A stretch of DNA of 64,000 nt from Yoonia sp. SS1-5 (GCF_038443705.2 NZ_CP151767.2:1364001-1428000), one strand, 5' to 3'. Numbered from the stretch's first letter, positions 45,021-54,221 are shown. Numbers and translations: made by a program. Notes: generated by a model from the sequence alone, not told the origin.

Positions 45021-46979
45021 CTAAAAGTCTAGTTCCTCTACAAAACGCGCGTTCTCCTGAATATACTGGAACCGTAGTTCGGGTTTTTTGCCCATCAGGC
45101 GCTCGACCAAGTCCGCCGTATCCCCCGGCTCGTCGTCATGCACCGTGACCCGGATCAGCTTGCGGGTGGCCGGGTCCATTGTCGTCTCTTTCAGGTCCTT
45201 GGCGTCCATTTCGCCAAGCCCTTTGAACCGCTGCACGTCGATTTTACCTTTGCCGCCCAGCCCTTTGGCCATGACCGCGTCTTTTTCGGCGTCGTCGGCC
45301 ACATAGACCCGTTTTGCCCCTTGTGTCAGCCGGTAGAGCGGCGGGCAGGCGAGGTAGAGGTGCCCTTGGTCAATGAGCGGCCGCATTTGCGTGAAGAAGA
45401 AGGTCATCAGCAGCGACGCGATATGCGCCCCGTCCACATCCGCGTCGGTCATGATGATGATCTTGTCGTAGCGCAGGTCATCGACGTTGAAGCGCGTGCC
45501 CATGCCGACGCCAAGCGCTTCGCAAAGATCGTTGATCTCCGCGTTGGAGGACAGTTTGTTGGACGCGGCCCCCAGCACGTTGAGGATCTTGCCCTTCAGC
45601 GGCAAGAGCGCTTGGGTCTTGCGGTCACGCGCGCCTTTGCCGGATCCGCCCGCAGAGTCGCCCTCTACGATGAAGAGTTCGGTGCCGATCCGGTCTTTGG
45701 AGGTACAATCGGTCAGCTTGCCGGGCAGCCGCAGTTTCTTGGTCGCCGATTTGCGCGCGGTTTCCTTTTCCTGACGCCGCCGCAGCCGTTCTTCGGCCCG
45801 CAGCACAAGGAAATCGAGGATCGCGCCTGCGGATTTCGTATCCGCCGCCAGCCAGTTGTCGAAATGGTCGCGCACGGCCCCTTCGGTCATTTTGGCAGCG
45901 GCTTCAGTTGACAGCCGGTCCTTGGTCTGCCCCACAAAGGCCGGGTCGCGGATGAAGCAGGACACCAGCGCGCAGCCGCCTGACATCAGGTCGTCGCGGG
46001 TAATCTGTGCGGCTTTCTTATTGCCCGAAAGCTCACCATAGCCTTTGATCCCCTTCAGGATCGCGGCCCAGAAACCGGTGACATGGGTGCCGCCCTCGGG
46101 CGTGGGCACGGTGTTACAGTAGGACTGGATGAAGCCATCGCGCACGGGCGTCCAGTTGATCGCCCATTCGACCTTGCCCGGTTCGCCGTATTTTTCGGTG
46201 AAATCCACGGTGCCTGCAAAGGGTTTGTCAGCATAGGTGGTCGCCGTCCCCAAGGTTTCCTTAAGGTAGTCCGACAGCCCACCCGGGAAGTGGAATGTGG
46301 CCTCTGTCGGCGTTTCGCCATCGTCGATTTCGGACTTCCAGCGGATTTCAACGCCCGAGAACAGATAGGCCTTGGACCGGATGGATTTAAACAGGCGGGC
46401 GGGTTTGAACCTGTGCGAGCCGAATATCTCTGCATCCGCGTGGAAGGTGAACGTGGTGCCGCGCCGGTTGGTCGCCGCACCCACCTTTTCGACCGGACCA
46501 AGCGGAATGCCGCGCGAGAACCGCTGTTCGTAGATTTCCTTGTTCCGTGCGACCTGCACCACCAGACTGTCAGACAGCGCGTTGACCACGGATGCCCCGA
46601 CCCCGTGCAAACCGCCAGAGGTCTGATAGGCTTTGCCAGAAAACTTCCCGCCAGCATGCAGGGTGCACAGGATCACCTCAAGCGCGGATTTATCGGGGAA
46701 TTTGGGATGCGGATCAATGGGGATGCCCCGCCCGTTATCCTTGATGGTGATGGAATAGTCGGCGTGCAGCTCAACCTCGATCCGGTTGGCGTGACCCGCC
46801 ACGGCCTCGTCCATGGAGTTGTCCAGAACCTCGGCTACAAGGTGATGCAGCGCCCGTTCATCCGTGCCGCCGATATACATGCCCGGGCGTTTGCGGACAG
46901 GTTCGAGCCCTTCCAGCACCTCGATGCTGTCAGCGTTATAGTCATCGGGGGTGGCCCCGGAAAGGAGGTCATCGGCCAT
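45021..46979 (-). CDS. parE: DNA topoisomerase IV subunit B
   Basis: A 652-residue ATPase subunit. Seen: the GHKL ATP site (VLDNSMDEAVAG, KDNGRGIPIDPHPKF, GLHGVGASVVNALS), transducer region, and the Toprim domain (IVEGDSAGGSGKGARDRKTQALLPLKGKILNV; MTDADVDGAHI), ending PELRFQYIQENARFVEELDF. The length and the DPHPKFPDKSALEVI insert fit ParE rather than GyrB. With ParC (not in window) it unlinks daughter chromosomes. Upstream of the P63C gene in the same direction, separated by an AT-rich ~100-bp spacer. Confidence 0.96.
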   Translation of the reverse strand: MADDLLSGATPDDYNADSIEVLEGLEPVRKRPGMYIGGTDERALHHLVAEVLDNSMDEAVAGHANRIEVELHADYSITIKDNGRGIPIDPHPKFPDKSALEVILCTLHAGGKFSGKAYQTSGGLHGVGASVVNALSDSLVVQVARNKEIYEQRFSRGIPLGPVEKVGAATNRRGTTFTFHADAEIFGSHRFKPARLFKSIRSKAYLFSGVEIRWKSEIDDGETPTEATFHFPGGLSDYLKETLGTATTYADKPFAGTVDFTEKYGEPGKVEWAINWTPVRDGFIQSYCNTVPTPEGGTHVTGFWAAILKGIKGYGELSGNKKAAQITRDDLMSGGCALVSCFIRDPAFVGQTKDRLSTEAAAKMTEGAVRDHFDNWLAADTKSAGAILDFLVLRAEERLRRRQEKETARKSATKKLRLPGKLTDCTSKDRIGTELFIVEGDSAGGSGKGARDRKTQALLPLKGKILNVLGAASNKLSSNAEINDLCEALGVGMGTRFNVDDLRYDKIIIMTDADVDGAHIASLLMTFFFTQMRPLIDQGHLYLACPPLYRLTQGAKRVYVADDAEKDAVMAKGLGGKGKIDVQRFKGLGEMDAKDLKETTMDPATRKLIRVTVHDDEPGDTADLVERLMGKKPELRFQYIQENARFVEELDF

Positions 46980-47122
46980 GGGTGCTGCTCATTCTTGTGT
47001 TTGACTTATAATGGCAGGCAGGCGGGTGTGGAGCAATGCAGTATTGGCCCGCAACCGCACAAGCCTGGCCCCGAGATACCCCGAAATCGTGGACATTTCC
47101 TGTCGCGCGCTAGTTTTAGGTC

Positions 47123-47824
47123 ATGCGTTATCTTCTTGTCTGTCTTTGCATGGCCATGCCAGCGGCAGCCCAGACCGTTGAGACGGATCTGGAACTGGTT
47201 CTGCTGGCTGATGCCTCCGGCTCGATTGATGCTGATGAGCTTGCGTTCCAGCGCCAATCCTACGCCACGGCGATCACTGATCCCGCTGTTGTCGCGGCCA
47301 TCGAAAACACGCTCTATGGATCAATCGCGGTGACTTATGTGGAATGGGCCAGCAATCAGGCGGTTGTGGTTGACTGGACGATCATTGCAGACGCCAACAG
47401 TGCGACGCAATTTGCAGAGGCACTGATCGGCCCACCCCGCGCCGCATTCGGGCGTAATGCCATCGGGTCAGCCCTGCTGGAAGGAATGCGGCTGATCGAG
47501 GAAAACGACATTCGTGGCTTTCGCCGGGTCATCGACTTTTCGGGCGATAGCATGGGCAACAGTTATGGCCCGCCCATTACCACCGCCCGTGACACTGTTG
47601 TGGCCGCCAATATCACTATCAACGCCTTGCCGATCCTGCGTGATGGCCGGTTCATCGGGCAGAACCTTGAACAGGCCTATACCGACAACATCATCGGCGG
47701 CCCCGGCGCCTTTGTCATTGGTGCCAAAGAAGGCCCCGCATTTGTCGAAGCGATCCGGCGCAAGCTGATCCTCGAGATCGCAGGCAAGACCCCTCACCAG
47801 GATATCGCCCGCCTTGATCAATAG
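47123..47824 (+). CDS. DUF1194 secreted von Willebrand A-like protein
   Basis: A 233-residue protein with a signal peptide (MRYLLVCLCMAMPAAA, cleavage near 16). The mature part begins ETDLELVLLADASGSIDADELAFQRQSYA, i.e. a vWA fold with a MIDAS-like DASGS; NAIGSALLEGM and VIDFSGDSMGNSYGP supply further metal-site residues. DUF1194 is widespread in Rhodobacteraceae; probably periplasmic protein-protein contact. Function unknown. Its stop is 3 nt from the converging DUF3047 gene. Confidence 0.9.
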   Translation: MRYLLVCLCMAMPAAAQTVETDLELVLLADASGSIDADELAFQRQSYATAITDPAVVAAIENTLYGSIAVTYVEWASNQAVVVDWTIIADANSATQFAEALIGPPRAAFGRNAIGSALLEGMRLIEENDIRGFRRVIDFSGDSMGNSYGPPITTARDTVVAANITINALPILRDGRFIGQNLEQAYTDNIIGGPGAFVIGAKEGPAFVEAIRRKLILEIAGKTPHQDIARLDQ

Positions 47825-47827
47825 GGC

Positions 47828-48469
47828 CTAGCGCAGGTTCAGATTGCCGATCGCGGCGCGGATGACACTGCTGGTGTCGTCGCTGTCACCCGAGACAGCA
47901 AGACCAACAAGCGCCCCTTTCTGCCCGCCAAACGCCCGTGCGTAATCCGCAGCCAGATCAACATTTTCGGAATGAGAGCCCGTACCGGCCTGACGCAGCG
48001 GGATTGTCACCCCCTGCCCCGCAGGCCCGTATGGCGACGCGATCACCTGCCCGCGCCCATGGTTCCCACCCCAGGCATATTGAATGATGCGCACATCGCC
48101 GTTGCCCAGAAGGCTGCGGATATTCGCACCTTGCAGGCTGGGTGCAATCGCTTCGGGGACAAAGACGAAATACAGCGACAGATTGCGGTCATCACCACCC
48201 TTTTGCGCAAGGCTTGTGGCTGGGACGGATTGTTCGACCGTCCAGCTCCACGAGGCGCCATTGGCCCCCCAGTTTGCCTGCCCCACGCGGGTCCACGCGA
48301 TAGAGACGGAGCCATCAGACACCATGCTGAGGTTATTTCCAAAGCTGTAGTCGTTTGAGCTGAACAGCGACAGGCGTTGTTCCTGCCAGCCATTTGCAAA
48401 GCTGATCGGCCCGGCGGAGGCTGCGAGTGTGGTGGCCGCAAGCACGGCTGCTGACATCATAAGACGCAT
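47828..48469 (-). CDS. DUF3047 secreted protein
   Basis: A 213-residue protein with a signal peptide (MRLMMSAAVLAATTLAASA, cleavage near 19). Family traits: SFANGWQEQRLSLFSSNDYSF at the mature N-terminus, SIAWTRV, SWSWTVEQSVPATSLAQKGGDDRNLSLYFVFV and IIQYAWGGNHGRGQVIASPYG. The fold is probably a beta sandwich. AAAGGAA precedes the ATG. Role unknown; the export signal and the DUF1194 neighbour suggest an envelope function. Confidence 0.85.
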   Translation of the reverse strand: MRLMMSAAVLAATTLAASAGPISFANGWQEQRLSLFSSNDYSFGNNLSMVSDGSVSIAWTRVGQANWGANGASWSWTVEQSVPATSLAQKGGDDRNLSLYFVFVPEAIAPSLQGANIRSLLGNGDVRIIQYAWGGNHGRGQVIASPYGPAGQGVTIPLRQAGTGSHSENVDLAADYARAFGGQKGALVGLAVSGDSDDTSSVIRAAIGNLNLR

Positions 48470-48566
48470 GAGTGGTTCCTTTCGGTATCTGTCCCTGCAC
48501 AGGTAACCCAGACACGTATGACAAGAACCAAAAAGTCTCGTGCTTCACAGGATTGTCAGGCGCGTG

Positions 48567-48950
48567 TCATCGCTGGATGTCTTCCAGATACTCCGTCAAG
48601 GCCAGCAAACGGGCTGGCACAGGGGTGCCGATCCCGTCCTGCTCAACGATCACCGTATCCCCCATATCGCCTGCACCAAACTCGGGCATGGCCGCGCTGA
48701 AATGGGCGCCCCGGTTCAGCCCGTCAATTGTGCTCATCACTGCATTTCGCGGGAAAACCCCGCCATTGCGGGCCGCAATTGTCGTCAGATCCGGGGGTGC
48801 GGTTGTCAGATCGCGCGCCAATGGGCCGCCCCCCATCGCGTCATTGCCATGACAGCCCGCGCAATCGGCTGCAAAGGCTGTCCGCCCGTCAACCGGTTCC
48901 TCGACGCATGCGCCAAGGGCCACCAGCGCCACCAACCAGATTTTCTGCAT
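48567..48950 (-). CDS. Small cytochrome c, probable lipoprotein
   Basis: A 127-residue protein with an N-terminal lipobox (WLVALVALGAC, Cys15) followed by a class I cytochrome c domain: the heme motif CAGCH near residue 31-35, PPDLTTIAARNGGVFPRN, and an axial Met candidate in AAMPEFGAG. ALTEYLEDIQR is the usual C-terminal helix. Periplasmic, lipid-anchored electron carrier. GAGG lies 6 nt before the ATG. Partner oxidoreductase not identified here. Confidence 0.9.
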   Translation of the reverse strand: MQKIWLVALVALGACVEEPVDGRTAFAADCAGCHGNDAMGGGPLARDLTTAPPDLTTIAARNGGVFPRNAVMSTIDGLNRGAHFSAAMPEFGAGDMGDTVIVEQDGIGTPVPARLLALTEYLEDIQR

Positions 48951-49056
48951 CTCAAACCTCCTTCATTTTTGGAATTTGTAACATACGGTGCGGCGGCGGC
49001 TTTGATCTGGATCATGCCGCGCGTAATGTTCGGGCAATCACAGCAAAGGATTGCCG

Positions 49057-49491
49057 ATGCCCCACCAGATATTGATCATGCTCGCCGCCGGAATAGGCAT
49101 ACCCATCCTTGCGGCGCTGAATGCAGCCCTGGGGCGCGTCATCGGATCACCCGCTGTCGCGGCGGCGGTCCTTTTTGTGGTCGCCTTCACTGTGGCCGCG
49201 ATTGTGGCGCTGATCACCGCGCCGCAGGCGGTGGGCAAACTGGCAGCGGCGCCCAGACACCTGTTTCTGGCCGGTGTGCTGATCGCGTTTTATGTTCTGT
49301 CGATCACGTGGATTGCGCCGACGATGGGCGTGGGAAATGCTGTGTTCTTTGTGCTGCTGGGGCAGTTGATCTCTGCCGCAGCCATCGACCATTTCGGATT
49401 ATTCAGCGCGCAAGCCGCCCCACTGACATGGACACGAAGTGCCGGCATCGCGCTGATGGCCGCGGGCGTGTTTGTTACGCAGAAAGCTTAA
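49057..49491 (+). CDS. DMT-superfamily / DUF606-like small membrane protein
   Basis: A 144-residue protein with five hydrophobic segments ([95 protein letters not shown]). Pattern GIGxPxLAALNAxLGRxxGSPxxAA and LLGQLxxAAxxDHFGLF matches DUF606/YdcZ, half-size DMT transporters that work as dimers. AAGGA seven nt before ATG 49057 excludes the TTG at 49051. Overlaps the Ldh gene end by 17 nt on the other strand. Confidence 0.92.
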   Translation: MPHQILIMLAAGIGIPILAALNAALGRVIGSPAVAAAVLFVVAFTVAAIVALITAPQAVGKLAAAPRHLFLAGVLIAFYVLSITWIAPTMGVGNAVFFVLLGQLISAAAIDHFGLFSAQAAPLTWTRSAGIALMAAGVFVTQKA

Positions 49492-50449
49492 GCACCAGAT
49501 CCCACAGGCTGTCAGGGACCTCGATCACGTCTTTAACCTGTCGGTCGCTGCCCGGAATACGCGCCCCGTCCTGGGCCGCCACCGCATCGGCGACACGGGC
49601 AAAGCGGGCCGCAAAATCCGCGTGATACGTGCCCGGGTCCAGCAGGAAATAGAACTGACCCAACCCGTGTGGCGGCCCATCGGCAAGCTTCAGCCCGCCC
49701 ACATCAAGCGAATTGACCGATCCTGTCATGCCGGCGGCCAGCAATTCCGCCATCAGGCCAAAACCCCATCCCTTATAGTCGCCCGCGCTGACCAGTGCGC
49801 CGCCCAGCGCGGCCGCTGGATCGGTCGTCGGCTGTCCGTCTGCGTCTACGGCCCATCCCAGCGGGATCTGCTTACCGGCCGCCTTTGCCATGGTGATCTT
49901 GCCCAAGGCCACAGCAGAGGTCGAGAAATCAAAATGCATGGATGGCCCATGATCGCCCGGCACTGTCATTGCAATCGGATTGGTGCCGATCACCCGGGCA
50001 TTCCCGCCCGGTGGCGCAACAACGGGGGAGGCGTTGGTAAAGCCGATCCCGATCAATCCGGCAGCCGCAATCTGTTCGGTGAAATACCCCAAGGAGGTGC
50101 ATGTATGCGCATGCGCCACGGCCAGACTGGCCACCCCATTTTCGCGCGCGAGGTCAAGCGCTGTTGGTAAAGCCGCCTCAAATGCGTATTGCGCAAATCC
50201 GAACCGCGCATCCGCCAGAACGGCACCACCGCGCGGACGGCTGACAACTGGATCGACATCGCCCTTGACCCGGCCAGAGGTAAGCTGGGTGCAATAGCTT
50301 TCCAGATAATAAAGCCCGCAGATCACGTTGCCCAATGCTTCGGCGCGCGCCACCGCCTTGGCGACCGACCGGGCCTGCGGTTCCGCCGCACCGTGGTTGC
50401 GCAGGGCATCAAAGCTGCGATCCTCGATCTCTGAAACACTGATCCTCAT
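49475..50449 (-). CDS. Ldh-family NAD(P)-dependent dehydrogenase (malate/L-lactate/ureidoglycolate type)
   Basis: A 324-residue type 2 malate/lactate dehydrogenase-like enzyme. Seen: [22 protein letters not shown] at the N-terminus, [62 protein letters not shown] and [20 protein letters not shown]. Family members reduce 2-oxoacids or act on delta1-piperideine/pyrroline-2-carboxylate. Its ATG overlaps the lolD stop by 4 nt with GGAGG upstream, so it is translated from the lolC-lolD transcript, an odd pairing of metabolic and lipoprotein-sorting genes. Confidence 0.9.
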   Translation of the reverse strand: MRISVSEIEDRSFDALRNHGAAEPQARSVAKAVARAEALGNVICGLYYLESYCTQLTSGRVKGDVDPVVSRPRGGAVLADARFGFAQYAFEAALPTALDLARENGVASLAVAHAHTCTSLGYFTEQIAAAGLIGIGFTNASPVVAPPGGNARVIGTNPIAMTVPGDHGPSMHFDFSTSAVALGKITMAKAAGKQIPLGWAVDADGQPTTDPAAALGGALVSAGDYKGWGFGLMAELLAAGMTGSVNSLDVGGLKLADGPPHGLGQFYFLLDPGTYHADFAARFARVADAVAAQDGARIPGSDRQVKDVIEVPDSLWDLVLKLSA

Positions 50450-51129
50450 AGGTCCTCCACCACGCCAGCGTGCAACCGCACTTGCCGGTCCATCCGGGCG
50501 GCCAGTTCCAGATTATGGGTGGCGATAACGGCGGCCAATCCGGTATCGCGCACCAGGCTCATCAGCGCATCAAAGACCTTGTCAGAGGTATCGGGGTCAA
50601 GATTGCCGGTTGGTTCATCGGCCAGCAAAAGCGAAGGTTCATTCGCCAGCGCCCGGCAAAACGCCACCCGTTGTTGTTCGCCGCCCGACAGGGCCGCCGG
50701 ACGATGCCCAGCCCGGGGGGCGATACCAACCCGATCAAGCAGGGTCATGGCGCGTTCCTCGGCCGGTTTGGTCGCGGCCCCGTTTGCCAGTTGCGGCAAG
50801 ACGATATTCTCAAGCGCGGTAAATTCAGGCAGCAGATGATGGAACTGATAGATAAACCCAACCGTCGCCCGGCGCACCGCTGTGCGGCGGCGGTCGGACA
50901 GACGGGTCATATCCGTCCCTTCGATGGCGACCGTCCCGCTATCTGCGGTATCCAACAGGCCCGCGATATGCAAAAGGGTTGATTTGCCTGCACCTGAAGG
51001 GGCGACAAGGGCCACAACCTCGCCCCGTTTCACGGTCAGAGAGGCGCCTTGCAGCACGCGCACTTCGTTGGGTTTGCCGTGGTTATAGGCCTTGGTCAGG
51101 TCGGCGACCATCAGTGTCGGATCACTCAT
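50446..51129 (-). CDS. lolD: Lipoprotein-releasing ABC transporter ATP-binding protein
   Basis: A 227-residue ATPase. Seen: Walker [17 protein letters not shown]-loop [16 protein letters not shown], signature [15 protein letters not shown], Walker [13 protein letters not shown] and switch ATHNLELA. With LolC/E it extracts outer-membrane-destined lipoproteins for LolA. Overlaps the lolC stop by 8 nt. The [13 protein letters not shown] segment is typical of LolD. Start [11 protein letters not shown] at 51129 preferred over a TTG five codons earlier. Confidence 0.95.
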   Translation of the reverse strand: MSDPTLMVADLTKAYNHGKPNEVRVLQGASLTVKRGEVVALVAPSGAGKSTLLHIAGLLDTADSGTVAIEGTDMTRLSDRRRTAVRRATVGFIYQFHHLLPEFTALENIVLPQLANGAATKPAEERAMTLLDRVGIAPRAGHRPAALSGGEQQRVAFCRALANEPSLLLADEPTGNLDPDTSDKVFDALMSLVRDTGLAAVIATHNLELAARMDRQVRLHAGVVEDL

Positions 51130-52375
51130 AACGCAATGCCTCAACCGGGTTCATGCGCGCGGCACGGCGGGCAGGAAAGATCGTGATGATCCATGACAGG
51201 CCCAGCGATAGCGACATCGCCTTGATCACGTCGGACAAATGCAGCTCGGCCGGGACGTTATAGATCCCCCGGATGGATGGGTCCCAGACCCCGCCACCGG
51301 CGACATAGTTCACAAGGCTGAAAATCTGGTCGATATAAATCGCAAACAGGCAGCCCAGAACCACCCCAAAGAAGGTGCCAATCGTGCCGATACCGGCCCC
51401 ACAGATAAAGAATATGCGCAGGATCGACCCCTCGGTCAGGCCCATGGTGCGCAGAATACCGACATCGCGGCCCTTGTTCTTGACCAGCATGATCAAGCCG
51501 CTGATGATGTTCATCGAGGCCACGAGGACCAGAATGGACAGAATGATGAACATCACATTGTCCTCGATTGTCAGCGCCCGCAAAAACCGCCCGACCCTGT
51601 CCTGCCAGCTATAGGCCCACATTCCGGCGCCCGCCGCATCTGTGATGGGCTGCTTTAGCTCTTCGGACATGTTGATGTCGTCCAGCCTGACCTCCAGCTC
51701 ATCTGCAACCCCGTCACGGTTGAAGATAAACTGCGCCTGATCAAAGGGCAGATAGGCGCGGACCTCGTCGATCTGATAGCGGCCGGTCGAAAAGACAAAG
51801 ACCACATCATACGCATTGCGCCGGGTCGACTGACCAAATGGGGTGGCCGCCCCCGATCTGATGGTGATTTCGATCTTGTCACCCACCGTCAGCCCCAGGT
51901 TATTCGCCAGCGCCGACCCCAGGGCGATCCCGTTTGGCAAATCGTCGATATTTCCGAATGTGCGCTCGCTTTGTACGATGGCGTCGGACTGCTTAAGGTC
52001 CTCCAACCTGATCCCGTAGATGTCGGCCAAGGCGATCTGGCCATTGGCCGCAGCCATGGATTGGCCGCGGATCAATGGGGCCACGGTCGCAACCCCTTCG
52101 ACAGCGCGAATGCGGTCGGCCATGTCCTCGAAATCGGTGATCACCTCGCGCGGGCGAACGACCGACACATGCGCATTGGCCCCCGCGATCGTGTCGATGA
52201 ACTCCGCCCGAAAGCCAGAGCGCACGGCCAGTGTTGCGATCAATGCAAAAACCGCCAGTGTCACCCCGATCAGGCTGATCCAGGTCATCACGCTGACACC
52301 CCCTTCGGCGCGCTTGGCGCGGATGTATCGCCACGCAATCATCCATTCAAATTTCGCAAAAGGTGCGGTGGCCAT
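51122..52375 (-). CDS. lolC: Lipoprotein-releasing ABC transporter permease (LolC/LolE)
   Basis: A 417-residue permease: N-terminal [49 protein letters not shown] (TM1), a periplasmic MacB-like domain (~60-260) and three C-terminal membrane segments ([101 protein letters not shown]). One copy only, as usual in alphaproteobacteria where it acts as homodimer. The ATG at 52375 has AGGA 6 nt upstream; the longer frame runs into the MITE-like element and is rejected. Confidence 0.95.
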   Translation of the reverse strand: MATAPFAKFEWMIAWRYIRAKRAEGGVSVMTWISLIGVTLAVFALIATLAVRSGFRAEFIDTIAGANAHVSVVRPREVITDFEDMADRIRAVEGVATVAPLIRGQSMAAANGQIALADIYGIRLEDLKQSDAIVQSERTFGNIDDLPNGIALGSALANNLGLTVGDKIEITIRSGAATPFGQSTRRNAYDVVFVFSTGRYQIDEVRAYLPFDQAQFIFNRDGVADELEVRLDDINMSEELKQPITDAAGAGMWAYSWQDRVGRFLRALTIEDNVMFIILSILVLVASMNIISGLIMLVKNKGRDVGILRTMGLTEGSILRIFFICGAGIGTIGTFFGVVLGCLFAIYIDQIFSLVNYVAGGGVWDPSIRGIYNVPAELHLSDVIKAMSLSLGLSWIITIFPARRAARMNPVEALRYE

Positions 52376-52385
52376 GACGGTTCCT

Positions 52386-52400
52386 GCTGAAAGTTTCAGC
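52386..52400. promoter_or_regulatory. Short inverted repeat before lolC
   Basis: GCTGAAAGTTTCAGC has 7-bp arms around one G and lies 10 nt upstream of the lolC start, just 5' of its ribosome site. It could form a small hairpin in the leader mRNA or be an operator. Confidence 0.35.
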
Positions 52401-52434
52401 GCAACGTGGGGCGATACCGCAGGATGGTCAAGCG

Positions 52435-52703
52435 TTAGGGTCACGACCCATTCATTCCACGCCTCCAGTTTGACTGATTTTGATCGTGACGAGGCGCAGC
52501 CCCGCCGTAATAGTGGTTCTATTTCAAGGGGATGCAACGCTGATCACGGGCAAAACCAGCCAAACCCTTCGGGCGCGGGTTTCACCTCATCTCAGCGGCG
52601 CGGGCCGCTTGTCCGTAGAACAACTATGGCCTACGCGTCCCAAACCGCTGATATTTCGTGAAATCTGCGCTGGCGGCGTGGAATTACTGGGTCCTGACCC
52701 CAA
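52435..52703. mobile_element. 269-bp MITE-like element with 29-bp terminal inverted repeats
   Basis: The first 29 bases (52435-52463) and the reverse complement of the last 29 (52675-52703) agree at 25 positions; both contain GGGTCA[C/G]GACCC and end CCACGCC. The interior has no credible ORF, fitting a non-autonomous transposon remnant. It lies 60 bp upstream of lolC, and its right end covers the stop codon and last residues (GVRTQ) of the merR gene. The repeat core equals the palindromes at 22.8 and 25.7 kb. No clear target duplication seen. It fills most of the 308-bp gap between lolC and merR. Confidence 0.65.
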
Positions 52704-53049
52704 GGCCCAAAGGGCAAACATCAGCCAACCGGGCCTGCAGCAGATCACGCAAACGCAACATATCCGCAGCTTTCGTTTCAAGCTCGGCGATCTTGGCGCG
52801 CAGCAGCTGGGCAACCGCGTCAGCATCGAGGGTCGCATCGGTCAGACTATGCGTGATTTGCGCGATTTCGGCCAAGGTAAACCCCAGCCCCTGCGCCAAA
52901 CGGATCAGGCGCAGCAATTCCACCGCAGCAGGCGGAAAGTCACGATATCCGTTTGCCCGCCGGTCTGATCTGACCAATCCGCGCTTTTCGTAAAACCGGA
53001 TGGTATCTGTGCTGACCCCCAGCTGCGTCGCCACGTCGCCGATCTGCAT
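52684..53049 (-). CDS. MerR-family transcriptional regulator
   Basis: A 121-residue regulator: winged helix MQIGDVATQLGVSTDTIRFYEKRGLVRSDRRANGYRDF, a dimerisation helix (AVAQLLRAKIAELETKAADMLRLRDLLQARL) and a short effector tail DVCPLGLGVRTQ. Only one Cys is present in the tail, unlike metal sensors with paired Cys, so metal binding is doubtful. Its last codons and stop lie in the terminal repeat of the MITE-like element; the original C-terminus may have been different. Divergent from a small membrane protein gene across a MerR-type promoter. Confidence 0.93.
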   Translation of the reverse strand: MQIGDVATQLGVSTDTIRFYEKRGLVRSDRRANGYRDFPPAAVELLRLIRLAQGLGFTLAEIAQITHSLTDATLDADAVAQLLRAKIAELETKAADMLRLRDLLQARLADVCPLGLGVRTQ

Positions 53050-53058
53050 GATATCCCC

Positions 53059-53089
53059 TTGACCTTGGACTATACTCTAACCCTTATAG
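53059..53089 (+). promoter_or_regulatory. MerR-type promoter with 19-bp spacer and operator dyad
   Basis: TTGACC (53059-53064) and TTATAG (53084-53089) are separated by 19 bp, the over-long spacing that MerR-family activators correct by twisting DNA. An imperfect dyad TTGGACTATACTCTAA (53065-53080) fills the spacer. It points to the membrane protein gene at 53124, making that the likely target of the adjacent MerR protein. Confidence 0.7.
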
Positions 53090-53123
53090 CGGACCGCATC
53101 TGAGAAACATAAGGAGAATCCAG

Positions 53124-53534
53124 ATGCTATCTGCCCAAACCTACAGGCGCATTTATCGGGCGTCGGCCTGGTACGACATCATAGTGACATGGCCCTATGC
53201 CCTACCCATCACATTCACGCTGATTTGGGGCGGTTTTGGCGGGTTACATGACATGGCCGGCCTGACACCCCTGCCCCAGCTGAACCCAATGATGGTGCTG
53301 TTTGCCAATTTCTTTGGGACCGTTGTGCTGATCTGGTCAGTGGTGCGCTTGCGGTTCGATAACCCGCTGCTCGGGCGCTATGACGCCGCGGGGCGGATGT
53401 TGTTTTCAGCGTGGATGATCAATGCCTTACTGCATGGCGGATCACCCGTCATCTGGGTGTTTCTGATCACCGAGATTTGCTGGGGGATCGCACAGGCCCT
53501 GCCCGTCAGATCACCAGTGGTTGCCCGCGTTTAA
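53124..53534 (+). CDS. Small integral membrane protein, probable target of the MerR regulator
   Basis: A 136-residue protein with four hydrophobic segments (TWPYALPITFTLIWGGFGGL, MMVLFANFFGTVVLIWSVVRL, LFSAWMINALLHGGSPVIWVFLITEICWGIA) starting MLSAQTYRRIYRASAWYD. Strong ribosome site AAGGAGAA 7 nt before the ATG. No family recognised; DoxX-like or DUF small four-helix membrane proteins share the topology. Its last 24 bp overlap the ThuA gene on the other strand. Induced function probably depends on the effector of the divergent MerR protein. Confidence 0.8.
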   Translation: MLSAQTYRRIYRASAWYDIIVTWPYALPITFTLIWGGFGGLHDMAGLTPLPQLNPMMVLFANFFGTVVLIWSVVRLRFDNPLLGRYDAAGRMLFSAWMINALLHGGSPVIWVFLITEICWGIAQALPVRSPVVARV

Positions 53535-54221
53535 CAAAGGGGTCAGGTCCCGGCCTGCGGCGGCGGTCTTGCTCTCCGCCGCCCAAAGCAACCCGCGCCG
53601 CAGCATCTCATGCGCGGGACCATCGGCGATCACCGCCGCCTGATGACCCAGTGAGTTGTAATAGACCCGCCCAAGCCCCCAGGCCCGCGTCCAGGCCACG
53701 GGCATATCTACCGGGCCGTTGGGGGTGTGATACCATGTGACAACATCCGTTCGCGTCGTGGCCAACACCTTGTTGGCGGGATCGACATGCAGGTAGTACT
53801 GCTCTGTCTGCACATCGAAATCGTCGATGCCCGCAACCAGCGGGTCATCGGACCTGATCGTCACGCGATGTTTCACACCATCGCCACCCGGATGCGCGAC
53901 CCAATTGGCCCCGGTGATAAACTGCCACAGGGGGCTGTCGCGGAACGCATCACACATGCCGCCATGACACCCGGCCAGACCGGTCCCATGGGCAATCGCC
54001 TCTGCTGCGTTATTTGCGGCCTCGCGCGACAGGCTACTCATGGTCCAGACGGGGACCAGCAGATCATAGGTTTTCAACTCTGCCAGATCGTCAAAACAGG
54101 CCAGGCTGTCGGTGACCGTGACGTCTATTCCGGCCTCTGTCAGCATGTCGCGAAAGATCGCGGCAACCTGATCAGGCTGGTGCCCGTCCCAGCCACCCCA
54201 GGTGATCAGCGCAGAGGTCAT
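53511..54221 (-). CDS. ThuA-domain (glutamine amidotransferase-like) protein
   Basis: A 236-residue protein of the ThuA/trehalose-utilisation fold: MTSALITWGGWDGHQPDQVAAIFRDML, PVWTMSSLSREAANNAAEAIAHGTGLAGCHGGMCDAF (the nucleophile-elbow Cys of class I amidotransferases), WVAHPGGDGVKHRV, and TEQYYLHVDP, PVAWTRAWGLGRVYYNSLGH. ThuA-like proteins are linked to sugar catabolism; catalytic role is not settled. Its start overlaps the DUF2937 stop by 4 nt. Confidence 0.9.
   Translation of the reverse strand: MTSALITWGGWDGHQPDQVAAIFRDMLTEAGIDVTVTDSLACFDDLAELKTYDLLVPVWTMSSLSREAANNAAEAIAHGTGLAGCHGGMCDAFRDSPLWQFITGANWVAHPGGDGVKHRVTIRSDDPLVAGIDDFDVQTEQYYLHVDPANKVLATTRTDVVTWYHTPNGPVDMPVAWTRAWGLGRVYYNSLGHQAAVIADGPAHEMLRRGLLWAAESKTAAAGRDLTPLLNAGNHW

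Noticed and set aside
53539..53552. GGGGTCAGGTCCC resembling the repeated palindrome
   Set aside because: It lies inside the ThuA coding sequence (RDLTPL), is not symmetric, and is likely chance.
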